The notes under the pieces: generated by a model | What the model was told of the DNA's origin: nothing | Database searches by the model: none | Seen by the model: the letters and a program-made list of their open reading frames with translations, nothing else | From: DATLXU01 sp035575515 | Lineage (GTDB): Bacteria; Acidobacteriota; Blastocatellia; UBA7656 | Assembly (NCBI GenBank): GCA_035575515.1 | Contig: DATLXU010000022.1 | Coordinates: 41,881 to 105,880, forward strand | Length of the DNA: 64,000 bases | Direction of reading: 5' to 3' | Program-made: the position numbers and the translations under genes | Shown: one piece after another, positions 46,959 through 56,926 of the stretch | Layout of the letters: the number at the start of each line of letters is the position of its first letter | How positions within the stretch are numbered: position 1 is the first letter of the stretch

Positions 46959-49900
46959 ATGAAGATCACACGAAGAAGATTGAGAGAGGCGATGGTTGGC
47001 CTCCTCGTAGTATTTCTTCTTTTCGGATACAGTCCGGTCTTGAGTTTCACGCAGACCGAAACCGGTCAGATTACTGTGAAGGTGACTGACCCGCAGGGCG
47101 CGGTTGTTCCCGGAGCTACCGTCACCGTTCGGTCTGTTGACAGAGGAACCACGCTGCCGCCGGTCACCGCAAATGAGGAGGGCATTGCTACTGTTACAAA
47201 CCTGCTGCCCGGCCTCTATGAAGTCACTGTCGCGGCATCGGGCTTTGCCAATTTTGTTCAACAAGCGCAGGTGACCGTAGGCTCGAAGCTATCGGTCGAA
47301 GCGAACCTCTCGCCTCAGGCGACCAGTGCCGTAGTCAATGTCGTCGCCGGTGAAGGCGGCGTCGAGGTGAACACTCAAACGCAAGAATTGTCCAACGTCG
47401 TTTCAACAACTCAGGTGCGCGAGCTACCGACGCTCACGCGCAATCCTTATGACCTTGTTGCTATTTCAAGCAACGTTTCGCCTGCCGACCCTTCGGGGCG
47501 CGGCGTGGGCTTTGCCATCAACGGCCAGCGCGCCGCAAGCACAAACATACTGCTTGACGGCGGCGAAAATGTCGACGCGTTCACCGCAACCGTAGGCCAG
47601 AGCGTCCCGCTCGATTCAGTTCAAGAGTTCCGCGTCATCACGAGCAACTTCTCGGCTGAGTACGGGCGCGCGACCGGCGGCATAGTCAACGTGACGACGC
47701 TCGCCGGAACGAACAACTTTCACGGCACGCTTTACGAATTCAACCGTGTCTCGAAGCTCGCGGCAAACGACTTCGATAACGCTGCAAGAGGGTTTGACAA
47801 AGACGTATTCACGCGCAATCAGTTCGGCTACTCGATAGGCGGGCGGATCATTCGCGACAAGCTCTTCTTCTTCAACAACACCGAATGGATTCGCGTTCGC
47901 AGCCAGTCGAGCGAAGCAATACTGGTTCCCGCTCCGGCATTGATCGCGGCTTCGAATCCGAGAACGCAGGCGATATTCTCCGCCTTCCCGCTGCGATCTG
48001 ACGCGATACTTGGTCGCACGCTCACGGTGGGCGAGGTCGTCAGCGCGCTCGGCGTCGGGTCGGGAGCATTTGCCGCGCTTCCGGCGAACCTGCCTGCGTT
48101 TCAGGAAGTGCGCTTCACGCGGCCCGCTGATGTAGGCGGCGGCACACCGCAGAATTCATGGCAGACGGTCGCGCGCATTGACTGGAACATCAGCGACAAG
48201 ACGCAGCTCTATGGTCGCCATGCAATTGACAGCGCGGATTTCTTCCCGGGCACGAATGCCTTCAGCCCGTTTGCCGGATTCGATACCGGAGCCGAAAACT
48301 TCAACAACAACTTTCTTGCTAATCTAACGCACACCTGGTCAACGAACCTTGTGTCGCAACACAAGCTGGTCTTCAATCGCTTGAACCAGCAACAGCCGCT
48401 CAATCAGAATCAACCGCCCGTGCCGACGTTCTTCTTCCGCACCAACGTCGTGTTGAGCATTGAAGGAACGTCGGTGGCGCTTCCGGGTTACCTGCCGTTC
48501 TCGCCGGGCAGCGCAATTCCGTTCGGCGGCCCGCAGAACTTTTTGCAGACGCACCACGACGTGAACTGGACGAGAGGCGCGCACCAGTTCCGGTTCGGCG
48601 GATTGTACATTCACATCCGCGACAATCGAACCTTTGGCGCGTTCCAAAATGCCGTCGCAGCGTTCGGCACGACAAGCACGACTACGGGTTTGAACAACTT
48701 CGTGCAGGGCAATCTGCGGCGGTTCCAGGTGGCGATCAATCCGCAGGGGCAGACTGAGCCGGGCGCAGCCATTTCGCTGCCGGTCGAGTTCCCCAACTTT
48801 AGCCGCAGCAATCGCTATCACGAGTTCGCAGGTTACGCGCAAGACTCGTGGCGGTTGCGTCAGAATCTCACGTTGAATCTGGGCTTGCGCTATGAGTACT
48901 TCGGCGTGCAGCACAACGCGCGGCGCGAGCTTGATTCCAACTTCTATCTTGGACAGGGCAGCACGCTGCCTGAGCGCATACGAAATGGCGCGCCAATGCG
49001 CGCGAAAGACAGCCCCGTCGGCGCGCTGTGGAAGCCGGACAAAAACAACTTCGCTCCGCGCGTCGGCTTTGCGTGGGACGTAAACGGCGACGGCAAGATG
49101 AGCCTTCGCGGCGGATACGGCATAGCCTACGAGCGTAACTTTGGCAACGTTACGTTCAACGTCATTCAAAACCCGCCCGCTTACGCCGTCATCACTGTTG
49201 ATCCGGGCGCGCCGGGATTTCCGACGCTGCCAGTTTCAACGAACAACTTTGGCCCGCTAGCGGGAGCTTCCGGTACGGTGAGGCTGCCTGGCGTGATAAA
49301 CATTCGCCACGTTGACGAAAACATCGTGAATGCTTACGCGCACTTCTGGAGCCTCGCCATCGAGCGTCAAATAACTCCACGACTGATGACCTCGATTGAG
49401 TATTCAGGTTCAGCCGGGCGCAAGCTCTACGATCTGACGAACGACAACCGCATCGGTTATGCGTTCCGGTTCTTCGGCGAGGAAGAGAGCGCAGCTAACC
49501 CGCTCGACCTGCTCAATCCGAAGTTCTTCCCGCTCAACACGCGCAGCAATCGGGGGCGCTCGAATTACAATGCGCTGATCCTCGAACTCAACAGCAGCAA
49601 CCTGCGCGAGTACGGATTGCAGTTCACGGCCCGCTACACCTGGTCGCACGCGCTCGACAATCTCAGCTCGACCTTCAGTGAGTCGTTCAACAACTTCAAC
49701 CTCGGTCTGCTCGATCCGTTCAATCCCGACCTCGACTATGGCTCGGCAGATTTCGACGTGCGTCACCGTTTTGTCGGCAGCTTCAACTGGCAGATCGGCG
49801 GCAACCGTCCAATCGGCACGGGCTTCTTGAGGCAGGCATTCGGCGGATGGACGCTGACGGGCATCTTCACGGCGAGAACTGGTTCGCCGTTCTCGATATT

Positions 49901-50342
49901 CGACTGCACGAACGCGGCAGAGGCTTGCCCGCGCATCGTGCCGACCTCCGCGTTGCCCAAGAAGGTGCCGAGCGACCCTGCGCAGAACCCAAGCGCCAAT
50001 GCGCCAAACAGCTTCATCCTGATTGATCTCAGAAACCAGCAGCCGATTGCGCCGACCGTTCCTGTTCTTGGCGGGATAACCGACTTCAACTTCCCGTCGG
50101 GCATGACCGGGCGGAACATCTTCCGCGGGCCTGGCTTCTGGGATTTCAGCGGAGGACTCTACAAGAACTTCCGCATAACCGAAGGCTCGACCTTGCAGTT
50201 CAGAGGCGAGGTCTTCAACGTCTTCAATCATCCGAACCTGTTCTTGCGTGGCCAGACCGCCGAGCTTTCTTCGAGCAGTTTCGTCGAAGGTTTCAGGACC
50301 GGCCACCGCAATGTGCAGCTAGCTTTGAAGTTCATCTTCTAA
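46959..50342 (+). CDS. Oar-like TonB-dependent outer-membrane receptor
   Basis: 1127 aa. AGGAGGA precedes the ATG. Signal peptide (VGLLVVFLLFGYSPVLSF), then a carboxypeptidase-regulatory beta-sandwich (about 35-115: GQITVKVTDPQGAVVPGATV), a plug domain (about 130-240, with ERL-type LPTLTRNPYDL, ATGGIVNVTTLAGTNNFHG) and a large beta-barrel that ends in Phe (LALKFIF), the outer-membrane assembly signal. Acidobacteria have many such proteins; ligands may be proteins or polysaccharides. A perfect terminator follows. Forms a cluster with two TPR proteins and a second receptor. Confidence 0.93.
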   Translation: MKITRRRLREAMVGLLVVFLLFGYSPVLSFTQTETGQITVKVTDPQGAVVPGATVTVRSVDRGTTLPPVTANEEGIATVTNLLPGLYEVTVAASGFANFVQQAQVTVGSKLSVEANLSPQATSAVVNVVAGEGGVEVNTQTQELSNVVSTTQVRELPTLTRNPYDLVAISSNVSPADPSGRGVGFAINGQRAASTNILLDGGENVDAFTATVGQSVPLDSVQEFRVITSNFSAEYGRATGGIVNVTTLAGTNNFHGTLYEFNRVSKLAANDFDNAARGFDKDVFTRNQFGYSIGGRIIRDKLFFFNNTEWIRVRSQSSEAILVPAPALIAASNPRTQAIFSAFPLRSDAILGRTLTVGEVVSALGVGSGAFAALPANLPAFQEVRFTRPADVGGGTPQNSWQTVARIDWNISDKTQLYGRHAIDSADFFPGTNAFSPFAGFDTGAENFNNNFLANLTHTWSTNLVSQHKLVFNRLNQQQPLNQNQPPVPTFFFRTNVVLSIEGTSVALPGYLPFSPGSAIPFGGPQNFLQTHHDVNWTRGAHQFRFGGLYIHIRDNRTFGAFQNAVAAFGTTSTTTGLNNFVQGNLRRFQVAINPQGQTEPGAAISLPVEFPNFSRSNRYHEFAGYAQDSWRLRQNLTLNLGLRYEYFGVQHNARRELDSNFYLGQGSTLPERIRNGAPMRAKDSPVGALWKPDKNNFAPRVGFAWDVNGDGKMSLRGGYGIAYERNFGNVTFNVIQNPPAYAVITVDPGAPGFPTLPVSTNNFGPLAGASGTVRLPGVINIRHVDENIVNAYAHFWSLAIERQITPRLMTSIEYSGSAGRKLYDLTNDNRIGYAFRFFGEEESAANPLDLLNPKFFPLNTRSNRGRSNYNALILELNSSNLREYGLQFTARYTWSHALDNLSSTFSESFNNFNLGLLDPFNPDLDYGSADFDVRHRFVGSFNWQIGGNRPIGTGFLRQAFGGWTLTGIFTARTGSPFSIFDCTNAAEACPRIVPTSALPKKVPSDPAQNPSANAPNSFILIDLRNQQPIAPTVPVLGGITDFNFPSGMTGRNIFRGPGFWDFSGGLYKNFRITEGSTLQFRGEVFNVFNHPNLFLRGQTAELSSSSFVEGFRTGHRNVQLALKFIF

Positions 50343-50355
50343 GATCACTCAAGTC

Positions 50356-50383
50356 GGGGAGCCACAAACGGCTCCCCTTTTTT
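50356..50383 (+). terminator. Rho-independent terminator after first Oar-like gene
   Basis: GGGGAGCC-ACAAAC-GGCTCCCC followed by TTTTTT: a perfect 8-bp GC-rich stem with T run, 14 nt after the stop codon. Confidence 0.95.
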
Positions 50384-50495
50384 CACCCTTCATCCGCGCT
50401 CGGTTTTCTGCGAAACAGTCTTGTGATAAGATTCAGTCGGTTTGCGTCTATCCATCGCATCGTTTTCACAAAATAAAAGAATGAGGAGGTGAGCA

Positions 50496-51569
50496 ATGTT
50501 CCTCTCAGCGCATACGGAATCGCGCCTGCGAATCCCTAGACGCATCCTGTTGCTTTCGGCTTTGTTGCTGCTTGTCCTGTACGGGCAACCGGCGCAAGCG
50601 CAAATAGGCGGGATTGACCCTGATCCTGGCGATCCGGGCACAGGCGGCAAGAGTACGATTCAAGGCTCGATATTTTTGCCCGGCGGGCGACGCCTTGACC
50701 GCCGAGCAAAAGTGAAGTTGGTCAGCGTCGGCAGCGGCGAGCGGTTTCAGATGTCTGATGACACGGGCGCGTTCTCTTTTCGTCGCCTGTCGAGCGGAAC
50801 TTACACCATCACAGTTGATGCTGGCAGCGAGTTTGAGACGGCCCACGAAACGGTTGACATAATCGAGCCGGCGCGAAGGCGAGGCGATCCCGGAGTCACG
50901 ATCCCGGTCTATATAACGCTGCAACCGAAAGCGGACAAAACCGCCAGAGCAGTTGGCACGGTTGACGCCGCAAGCGCGGGCGCGCCCGCAGTCGCGCGCG
51001 AACTTTACAAGCAGGCGATAGAATCGGCTAAGGCGGGCGATAGAAAGAAAGCCATCGAGCAGTTGAAAAAAGCAATCGAGGCGTACCCAAATTTCATGAC
51101 GGCGCTCAACGAGCTTGGCGTTCAATACATGAACCTGAAGCAATACGACAAAGCAGCAGAGTCCTTGCGCGCCGCTCTCAAGCTCGCGCCCGAAGCATTT
51201 CACCCGCGATTGAACTACGGCATTCTGCTCGCACAGATGAAAGACTACAAAGCGGCTGCGACGGAGCTTGAGCAGGCCGTTCAAAAAGACAGTTCTTCGG
51301 CGCTCGCTCATCTTTATCTTGGCCGCGCTTATATTGAGCTGTTCAACTACGACGCGGCTGAAAAGCATTTGCAGCAGGCCGCAAGCATTGGCGGAGGTGA
51401 TGCAATCGAAGCGCACCGCTATCTGGGCGCAGTCTACATCGAGAAGCAAGAGAGCAGGCGCGCAGCAGACGAGCTTGAACGGTATCTAAAGCTTGCGCCC
51501 AAAGCGAAAGACGCAGACCGCATCCGCGACATAATCAAACAACTGCGCAGCCAGAAGCAGAAAGGATGA
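50496..51569 (+). CDS. Exported TPR protein with carboxypeptidase-regulatory-like domain (copy 1)
   Basis: 357 aa. GAGGAGGTGAG precedes the ATG. Signal peptide (ILLLSALLLLVLYGQPAQAQ), a beta-sandwich domain (about 50-140: TIQGSIFLPGGRRLDRRAKV ... FSFRRLSSGTYTITVDAGSEF), then about five TPR units (about 165-350: FMTALNELGVQYMNLKQYDKAAESL). It is about 50% identical by eye to the next gene, so a tandem duplication. Predicted periplasmic or lipid-free secreted scaffold; role with the flanking receptors is inferred from position only. Confidence 0.88.
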   Translation: MFLSAHTESRLRIPRRILLLSALLLLVLYGQPAQAQIGGIDPDPGDPGTGGKSTIQGSIFLPGGRRLDRRAKVKLVSVGSGERFQMSDDTGAFSFRRLSSGTYTITVDAGSEFETAHETVDIIEPARRRGDPGVTIPVYITLQPKADKTARAVGTVDAASAGAPAVARELYKQAIESAKAGDRKKAIEQLKKAIEAYPNFMTALNELGVQYMNLKQYDKAAESLRAALKLAPEAFHPRLNYGILLAQMKDYKAAATELEQAVQKDSSSALAHLYLGRAYIELFNYDAAEKHLQQAASIGGGDAIEAHRYLGAVYIEKQESRRAADELERYLKLAPKAKDADRIRDIIKQLRSQKQKG

Positions 51570-51645
51570 AGAAAGAGTCTGGATGCGTACCTTTCAAAGC
51601 TCAGGTTTGAAATCTGCGCATAAAGAGCTATTCATCCCTCATCCC
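51563..51645. repeat. Eroded heptamer hairpin between the TPR genes
   Basis: GGATGAA-type left arm (51563-51577) and TTCATCCCTCATCCC right arm (51630-51645), with CTTTCAAAGCTCAGG and TTTGAAAT in the centre, similar to the core of other elements. It overlaps the stop of the first TPR gene. Confidence 0.5.
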
Positions 51646-51757
51646 TAAAAAAGTGCTTCTCGCGGATTTCCTCTTGTGATATTATCCGCCCGCCTCAAGT
51701 CTCAGGGTTTACAAAATCGGGAACACTTCAATCAGCATCGGCATGGAGGTGGGCGTC

Positions 51758-52795
51758 ATGTATCTCGCTTCGATCAAGCCGGGCCGCTACATCCGCACAC
51801 ATCTATTATCTGCGCTGGGCGTGTCATTGCTTGCAACATCAATTGCATCGCCTGCTCGCGCGCAGGTCAGCAACGACACAGGTGCGCGCGGCTCAAACAC
51901 AATTGAGGGTCAGCTTTACGGCCCCGGAGGCGGCCACTTCAACGGGCAGGCCAGAGTCAGGATCAACGGCGCGCGCACCGCAGAGCAAGTCACCACCACA
52001 AACTGGAACGGCTCTTTCTCATTTCATGATTTGCCAGGCGGCACATACTACATCACGGTTGATGCTGGCGAAGAGTACGAGCAGGCGGGAGAAAGAGTTG
52101 ACCTTGTCGGCAAAGAGAGCGCGGTGACGGTTCACATAACGCTTCAGCCAAAGCGGAGACGGAAGCAGGTCACAGGAACTATTGACGCTTCTGTTGCCGA
52201 TGCGCCCGAAGCTGCGCTCAAGCTCTACCGAGCGGCGCTCGCGTCCGCCGAAGCCGGAAACAGGGAGAAGGCCATAGAGCAGTTGAAAGGCGCTCTCTCT
52301 ATCCATCCCGATTTCATGCTTGCTCATAACGAGATAGGCGTGCAGTACATCAAGCTGCGCAAGCCCGACAAAGCGGCTGAAGAATTACGCTCGGCGTTGC
52401 GGCTCGCGCCCGAAGCGTTCGCGCCTCATCTCAATTACGGAATCGCGCTGTTGCAGATGAAAGATTACGCGGGGGCTGCGGCGGAGTTCGAGCAGGCGAT
52501 TAAAAAAGATGGCGCGTCGGTAGCCGCGCGCCTCTATTACGGGCAGGCGTTGATTCGGCTGAACCGTTATGATGAATCAGAAAAGCAGTTGCAGAAGGCG
52601 ATAAATCTGGGCGGGACTGAATCAGTTGAGGCTCACAGGTATCTTGCCGCCGTGCACATCGAAATGAATGAGAGCGAGAGGGCCGCCTCCGAGTTGGAGA
52701 CTTATCTGAAACTTGCCCCGAAGGCCAAAGACGCGTCAAAGATTGGCGAGATAATCAAACAACTGCGCAGCCAGAGCGTAGCCAATCGAAAATGA
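51758..52795 (+). CDS. Exported TPR protein with carboxypeptidase-regulatory-like domain (copy 2)
   Basis: 345 aa from ATG 51758, 7 nt after GGAGGT; ATG 51743 in the same frame lacks a site. Signal peptide (LLSALGVSLLATSIASPARAQ), the same beta-sandwich (FSFHDLPGGTYYITVDAGEEYEQ) and TPR array (FMLAHNEIGVQYIKLRKPDK, ending LKLAPKAKDASKIGEIIKQL) as its upstream paralog. The second receptor gene follows after 658 bp that include the shared motif. Confidence 0.88.
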   Translation: MYLASIKPGRYIRTHLLSALGVSLLATSIASPARAQVSNDTGARGSNTIEGQLYGPGGGHFNGQARVRINGARTAEQVTTTNWNGSFSFHDLPGGTYYITVDAGEEYEQAGERVDLVGKESAVTVHITLQPKRRRKQVTGTIDASVADAPEAALKLYRAALASAEAGNREKAIEQLKGALSIHPDFMLAHNEIGVQYIKLRKPDKAAEELRSALRLAPEAFAPHLNYGIALLQMKDYAGAAAEFEQAIKKDGASVAARLYYGQALIRLNRYDESEKQLQKAINLGGTESVEAHRYLAAVHIEMNESERAASELETYLKLAPKAKDASKIGEIIKQLRSQSVANRK

Positions 52796-52955
52796 AAAAG
52801 CAGGGGCTGCGGATGCAGAACGAAGATTCGGAAGAATTGCCATACTGGGTTTTCCTATCGCTTCATTATTGCAATTTGCTTCCGGCACAAAAGAAGCGAA
52901 TCGCTATCATCCCTTACGGCAACTGTTCGGAGTTGGCCGCAAAACAGCGAACGTT

Positions 52956-53000
52956 ATCAATCTCCATTCTTTTGGAAATTTTCCAAGTTTTTGAAATAGT
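52956..53000. promoter_or_regulatory. Second copy of the receptor-cluster upstream motif
   Basis: Carries TTGGAAATTTTCCAA (52972-52986), a perfect palindrome around a single T, within a 45-bp block that matches 46507-46550 at most positions. It lies about 450 nt before the second receptor. Spacing to the gene is similar at both sites. Confidence 0.65.
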
Positions 53001-53453
53001 TCTGTGGTATCATAGGCACTCTCGCCGGAAAGGCAGCCTGTAAATCGAGTGATTGAAGAGATTTCAGGTTGAAGGCGCAAGCGCGGGGTTTAGGCCCATA
53101 AATTGCCTGACAGTTTTCGGCTCAATTTGTTCCGGGGTCTTCAATAAGCGGTAATCGGCAAGCAGTCGGGCGAGGAGAAGCAAGCCCGTGCCTCATCCGA
53201 CCCACAGAAGCGGCGTTCGTTGCAACAAAACAGCATAACAATCTCTTCGATAAGAGATCGTCACCAGCACGAGCTATAACAATGGGACTGAGAAATCCAT
53301 TTCATGCATTTGCGAGTCCTACCCTGACGCTCGCATTGATTTTGCCTGTCTTCACTCCCATGAAGACGGCGTTTGCGGTAGCTGAAGAATACGCTTGCAG
53401 ACATCGGCTTGTTCTTACCCACAGCTACCTTAACTCTTAGGAGGAAGATCGTA
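53001..53453. other. Leader region of the second Oar-like receptor
   Basis: No credible gene. It contains a perfect hairpin ATCTCTT-CGAT-AAGAGAT (about 53241-53258) and ends in AGGAGGA before the start codon. Confidence 0.4.
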
Positions 53454-56400
53454 ATGAATAGAAAAATGAAAAGATTCACCAGCGTCCTTACGAGTTTTGC
53501 GCTGTTGCTTGCGATGATGATGCCGGTCTTTGCGCAAGGAACGACCGACGGCACCATTGCAGGAACAGTCGTGGATCCGCAGGGCGCGGTGATACCTAAC
53601 GCAAAAGTAACAGCAAAGAATAACCAGACCGGTCAGACGTTCGCTACGACTGCGTCCGATACCGGAACTTTCCGAATTAACAATGTTCCGGTTGGTTCTT
53701 ACACTGTTACAATTGAAGCGGCAAACTTCAAGACATATTCCAACGCAGACGTTCAAGTCCAGCTCAATCGCGTCACGGACGTGAACGCGACGCTTGAGCC
53801 GGGCGCTGTGACCGAAACCGTAAACGTCACGGCGGGTGCTGCCGCAGAGCTTGTCGAGACGACCACCTCTCAGCTCGGCAAGAGCTTTGAGGATCGCAAG
53901 ATCATCGAGCTTCCGATAGGACAGGATCAGAATCAACTGGCGCTGCTTGCGCCTAATGTCGTCACAAAAGGCGCTGGCGTCCTTGGGGCCGTCGGCTCGG
54001 TCGGCGGCAATCGCCCGCGCAACAACTCGTTCACGCTCGACGGCATAGACAACAATGACATATCTGTTACAGGCCCGCAGGTCGCGCCGATTCAGGATGC
54101 GGTCAAAGAGTTCACTATCCTGACCAACCAATTCACAGCCGAGTTCGGCCACTCATCGGCAGGGCAGTTCAACACAATCACCAAGACCGGCACGAACGAG
54201 CTTCACGGCGACCTCTGGTGGTATAACCAGAACAAAAACCTCAACGCGCTCGATCACCGGCTGAAGGAATCGGCAGCCGATCAGGGCTTGTTCGGCGATG
54301 CGTTCAAGCGCCCGCGCTTCGACTTCAATCGCGTCGGCGCAGATGCGGGAGGCCGAATCATTAAAGACAAGCTCTTCTGGTTTGGCGCGTTCCAGTATCA
54401 AACTACCGGCACGGCAGGCTCGACGATAGAATTCACTGTTCCGACCGCTGCGGGGTTCAACATACTGCAAGGTCTCGCGCCCAGCCAGTTTGCCTTCAAC
54501 CTGCTCAAAAACCACGTTCCTCCAGCAGGCGCGCAAAGCGGAACGATCACGGCATTCGGACGCAGCATACCGGTGGGCCAACTGGCGGTACAGGTTCCAT
54601 CTTTCAACAACACATACCAGTGGCAAGCCAACGTTGACTACAATATGTCCGACAATGATCGGATGTATGGCCGCGTTTTGTGGGATCGCTTCCGGTCCCC
54701 TCTGACCGGCTCGCCCGGGCCTGAGTTCACCGGCAACATTGCGGTTGATAACCGCCTCGTTGCGTTCACCGAAAACCATAATTTTTCGTCGACGCTCATC
54801 AACGAATTCCGGTTCGGCTATCGCCGCCAGGTCGCCGCCTTCAACGTGCCCCTTGAGTTCCCGGATTTTCCAGGTGAGTTTCCGAACATCATCATCAACG
54901 ACCTGGGGCTTCAAATCGGCCCGGACGGCAACTCGCCTCAAAGCAACATCGCCAATGTCTATCAACTCGTCGACAACCTGAGTTGGACAAAAGGCCAACA
55001 CCAGATCAAAGGCGGAGCTACGATCTACGATGCGATTGCCCCGTCAATCTTCCTTCCGCGCCAGCGCGGCGAGTACCAGTTTGAAAACCTTCAGGAGTTC
55101 CTATCTGATAGGAAACCGGCGTTTGCCCTCAAAGGCATAGGTTCCGGTTCATTTGCGGGCAATCAACGGGCGTACTACTTCTTTGTGCAGGACGACTACA
55201 AGTGGAGACCGAACTTCACGATCAATCTGGGCGTTCGCTACGAATACACGAGCAATGCCCGCGACGCCGCCCTGCAAGAGTTCAACAAGGTCGCCGACGT
55301 GGACGCTAATGATCCAGCATTGGCACAGGTTCACGCGGAATTCCCAGGGCTGTTCCCGAACGGAATACACTTCCGCACGCCGAAGACCGATAAGAACAAC
55401 TGGGCTCCGCGCATAGGCTTTGCGTGGGCGCCTAACTTCGAGCACGGCTGGCTGCACCGTGTATTCGGCGATCAGAACCAGTCGTCAATTCGCGGCGGCT
55501 TCGGCATCGCTTATGATGTTCTGTTCCAGAATCTCGTCCTGCTGCAATTGCCTCCGCAGTTCCAGCAGGAGATAGATGCGAATTCCGGCAACGGCGGGCC
55601 GTTCGGAACCAACACTAACTTCCTCCAGAACGGCGGCATTCCTTCGGGTGGCACGTTGCCTCCAGAATTCTTCACCGACACAGCGCTGGCTCGAGACTTC
55701 ACTCAGGGGATCATTCTAGATACGCAGACCCCCTACACGATTGCCTGGTCGCTCGCCTACCAGCGCGAGTTTATGAAGAACTGGTCAATGGAGTTGCGGT
55801 ATCTCGGCACTCGCGGAGTGCATCTGTTCGTGCAGGACCGTTTGAACGGCGGCGTTGTGCCCAACTTCCACCTGCCGGTTTTCTTCAGCCAATCAGAGAT
55901 TCCAGGCGCATCAACATTGGCGGGTCTGCCATCACGTCAAGACTTTCTCAATGCGCGCCGTCGCGCATTGGGGCCTCTTGGCTTCGGCTCAAACTTCACT
56001 GCATTTCCGGCAGCGGGCAACTCGAACTACAACGCCGGATCAATCAACGTGAAGCGGAGGTTTGCCAATGGTTTAACCTTTGACGCTTCTTACACCTTCA
56101 GCAAGACGATTGACGACTCAACCAACGAGTTGTTCTCGAGCCTAGTCAACCCTCGACGGCCCGAGGACTTCTTCAACATCAGCAATGACCGTGGCATCTC
56201 GGTCTTGGACCGCCCACACCGTTTCGTGGTTAGCTGGATCTGGGAGCTGCCATTCTATCGCGGAGAGCGCGGTCTTATGGGCCAGATACTCGGCAACTGG
56301 CAGGTGAGCGGCGTCTACCAGATCGAAAGCGGGCAGCCCTTCACGCCTCTGTCGCAACGCGACCTAAATGGCAATTTCGATACTGCGGGCGACCGCAGCA

Positions 56401-56849
56401 TCTTCAACCCGAATGGCGACCGCCACAGGGGAACCGACATCCTCTGGGTCACACGGTCTCGCCAGATCGTTCCCATCGGCAGCGTGCCTTCCAGTCAGGT
56501 GGTCGCCTATGTTGCCAGAGACCCGAACGCTGGATGGATTCGCGGCGATGCAGGCGCGCTTGCTACTGCCGGGCGCAACGTCATCCGCGCGGATAAGATC
56601 AACAACTGGGACTTGACCATCTTTAAGAATTTCCCGATTGGTGAAACCAAGAAGGTGCAGTTCCGCGCCGAGATGTTCAACGTGTTCAATCATCCGCAGT
56701 TCACCATATCGGGACCAGGAAACGACCCGACATTCGGCTCGCTCCCCTATATCATCCCAAGCGACGCGCCGGGCAATCGGTTCCTCGACCCAACGATCTA
56801 CGGCGGGAACCCGCGCGTCATTCAACTCGTGCTGAGGTTTAGCTTCTAG
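53454..56849 (+). CDS. Oar-like TonB-dependent outer-membrane receptor (second)
   Basis: 1131 aa from ATG 53454, which has AGGAGGA 9-15 nt upstream. Signal peptide (LTSFALLLAMMMPVFAQ), carboxypeptidase-regulatory domain (TIAGTVVDPQGAVIPNAKVT), plug (GQDQNQLALLAPNVVTKG, FTAEFGHSSAGQFNTITKTG) and a barrel ending LVLRFSF with terminal Phe. It is homologous but not a recent duplicate of the first receptor. A terminator follows. With the two TPR genes it makes a receptor-TPR-TPR-receptor set. Confidence 0.93.
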   Translation: MNRKMKRFTSVLTSFALLLAMMMPVFAQGTTDGTIAGTVVDPQGAVIPNAKVTAKNNQTGQTFATTASDTGTFRINNVPVGSYTVTIEAANFKTYSNADVQVQLNRVTDVNATLEPGAVTETVNVTAGAAAELVETTTSQLGKSFEDRKIIELPIGQDQNQLALLAPNVVTKGAGVLGAVGSVGGNRPRNNSFTLDGIDNNDISVTGPQVAPIQDAVKEFTILTNQFTAEFGHSSAGQFNTITKTGTNELHGDLWWYNQNKNLNALDHRLKESAADQGLFGDAFKRPRFDFNRVGADAGGRIIKDKLFWFGAFQYQTTGTAGSTIEFTVPTAAGFNILQGLAPSQFAFNLLKNHVPPAGAQSGTITAFGRSIPVGQLAVQVPSFNNTYQWQANVDYNMSDNDRMYGRVLWDRFRSPLTGSPGPEFTGNIAVDNRLVAFTENHNFSSTLINEFRFGYRRQVAAFNVPLEFPDFPGEFPNIIINDLGLQIGPDGNSPQSNIANVYQLVDNLSWTKGQHQIKGGATIYDAIAPSIFLPRQRGEYQFENLQEFLSDRKPAFALKGIGSGSFAGNQRAYYFFVQDDYKWRPNFTINLGVRYEYTSNARDAALQEFNKVADVDANDPALAQVHAEFPGLFPNGIHFRTPKTDKNNWAPRIGFAWAPNFEHGWLHRVFGDQNQSSIRGGFGIAYDVLFQNLVLLQLPPQFQQEIDANSGNGGPFGTNTNFLQNGGIPSGGTLPPEFFTDTALARDFTQGIILDTQTPYTIAWSLAYQREFMKNWSMELRYLGTRGVHLFVQDRLNGGVVPNFHLPVFFSQSEIPGASTLAGLPSRQDFLNARRRALGPLGFGSNFTAFPAAGNSNYNAGSINVKRRFANGLTFDASYTFSKTIDDSTNELFSSLVNPRRPEDFFNISNDRGISVLDRPHRFVVSWIWELPFYRGERGLMGQILGNWQVSGVYQIESGQPFTPLSQRDLNGNFDTAGDRSIFNPNGDRHRGTDILWVTRSRQIVPIGSVPSSQVVAYVARDPNAGWIRGDAGALATAGRNVIRADKINNWDLTIFKNFPIGETKKVQFRAEMFNVFNHPQFTISGPGNDPTFGSLPYIIPSDAPGNRFLDPTIYGGNPRVIQLVLRFSF

Positions 56850-56876
56850 CCTCGCGCAAGTTAAGGGTACTGTTTC

Positions 56877-56909
56877 AATTGGGAGGGCGAAATGCTCTCC
56901 CAATTTTTT
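56877..56909 (+). terminator. Rho-independent terminator after second Oar-like gene
   Basis: AATTGGGAG (56877-56885) pairs with CTCCCAATT (56897-56905), followed by TTTT. The 5' arm is preceded by A's on the other strand only weakly, so it mainly serves the plus strand. Confidence 0.88.
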
Positions 56910-56926
56910 CAGCGTGGCTATGAAGA

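Noticed and set aside
46959..50342. Long antisense frames within the first receptor (for example 48339-49169 and 49410-50306, minus strand)
   Set aside because: They are Arg/Val/Glu-rich shadows of a clear plus-strand gene with GC-rich third positions; no ribosome sites or domains.
50505..51449. 314-codon minus-strand frame across the first TPR gene
   Set aside because: Shadow of the TPR gene; composition is typical of reverse-frame translation and no domain is visible.
52792..53043. 83-codon plus-strand frame after the second TPR gene
   Set aside because: It starts inside the preceding stop region, runs through the shared palindromic motif and shows no coding character.
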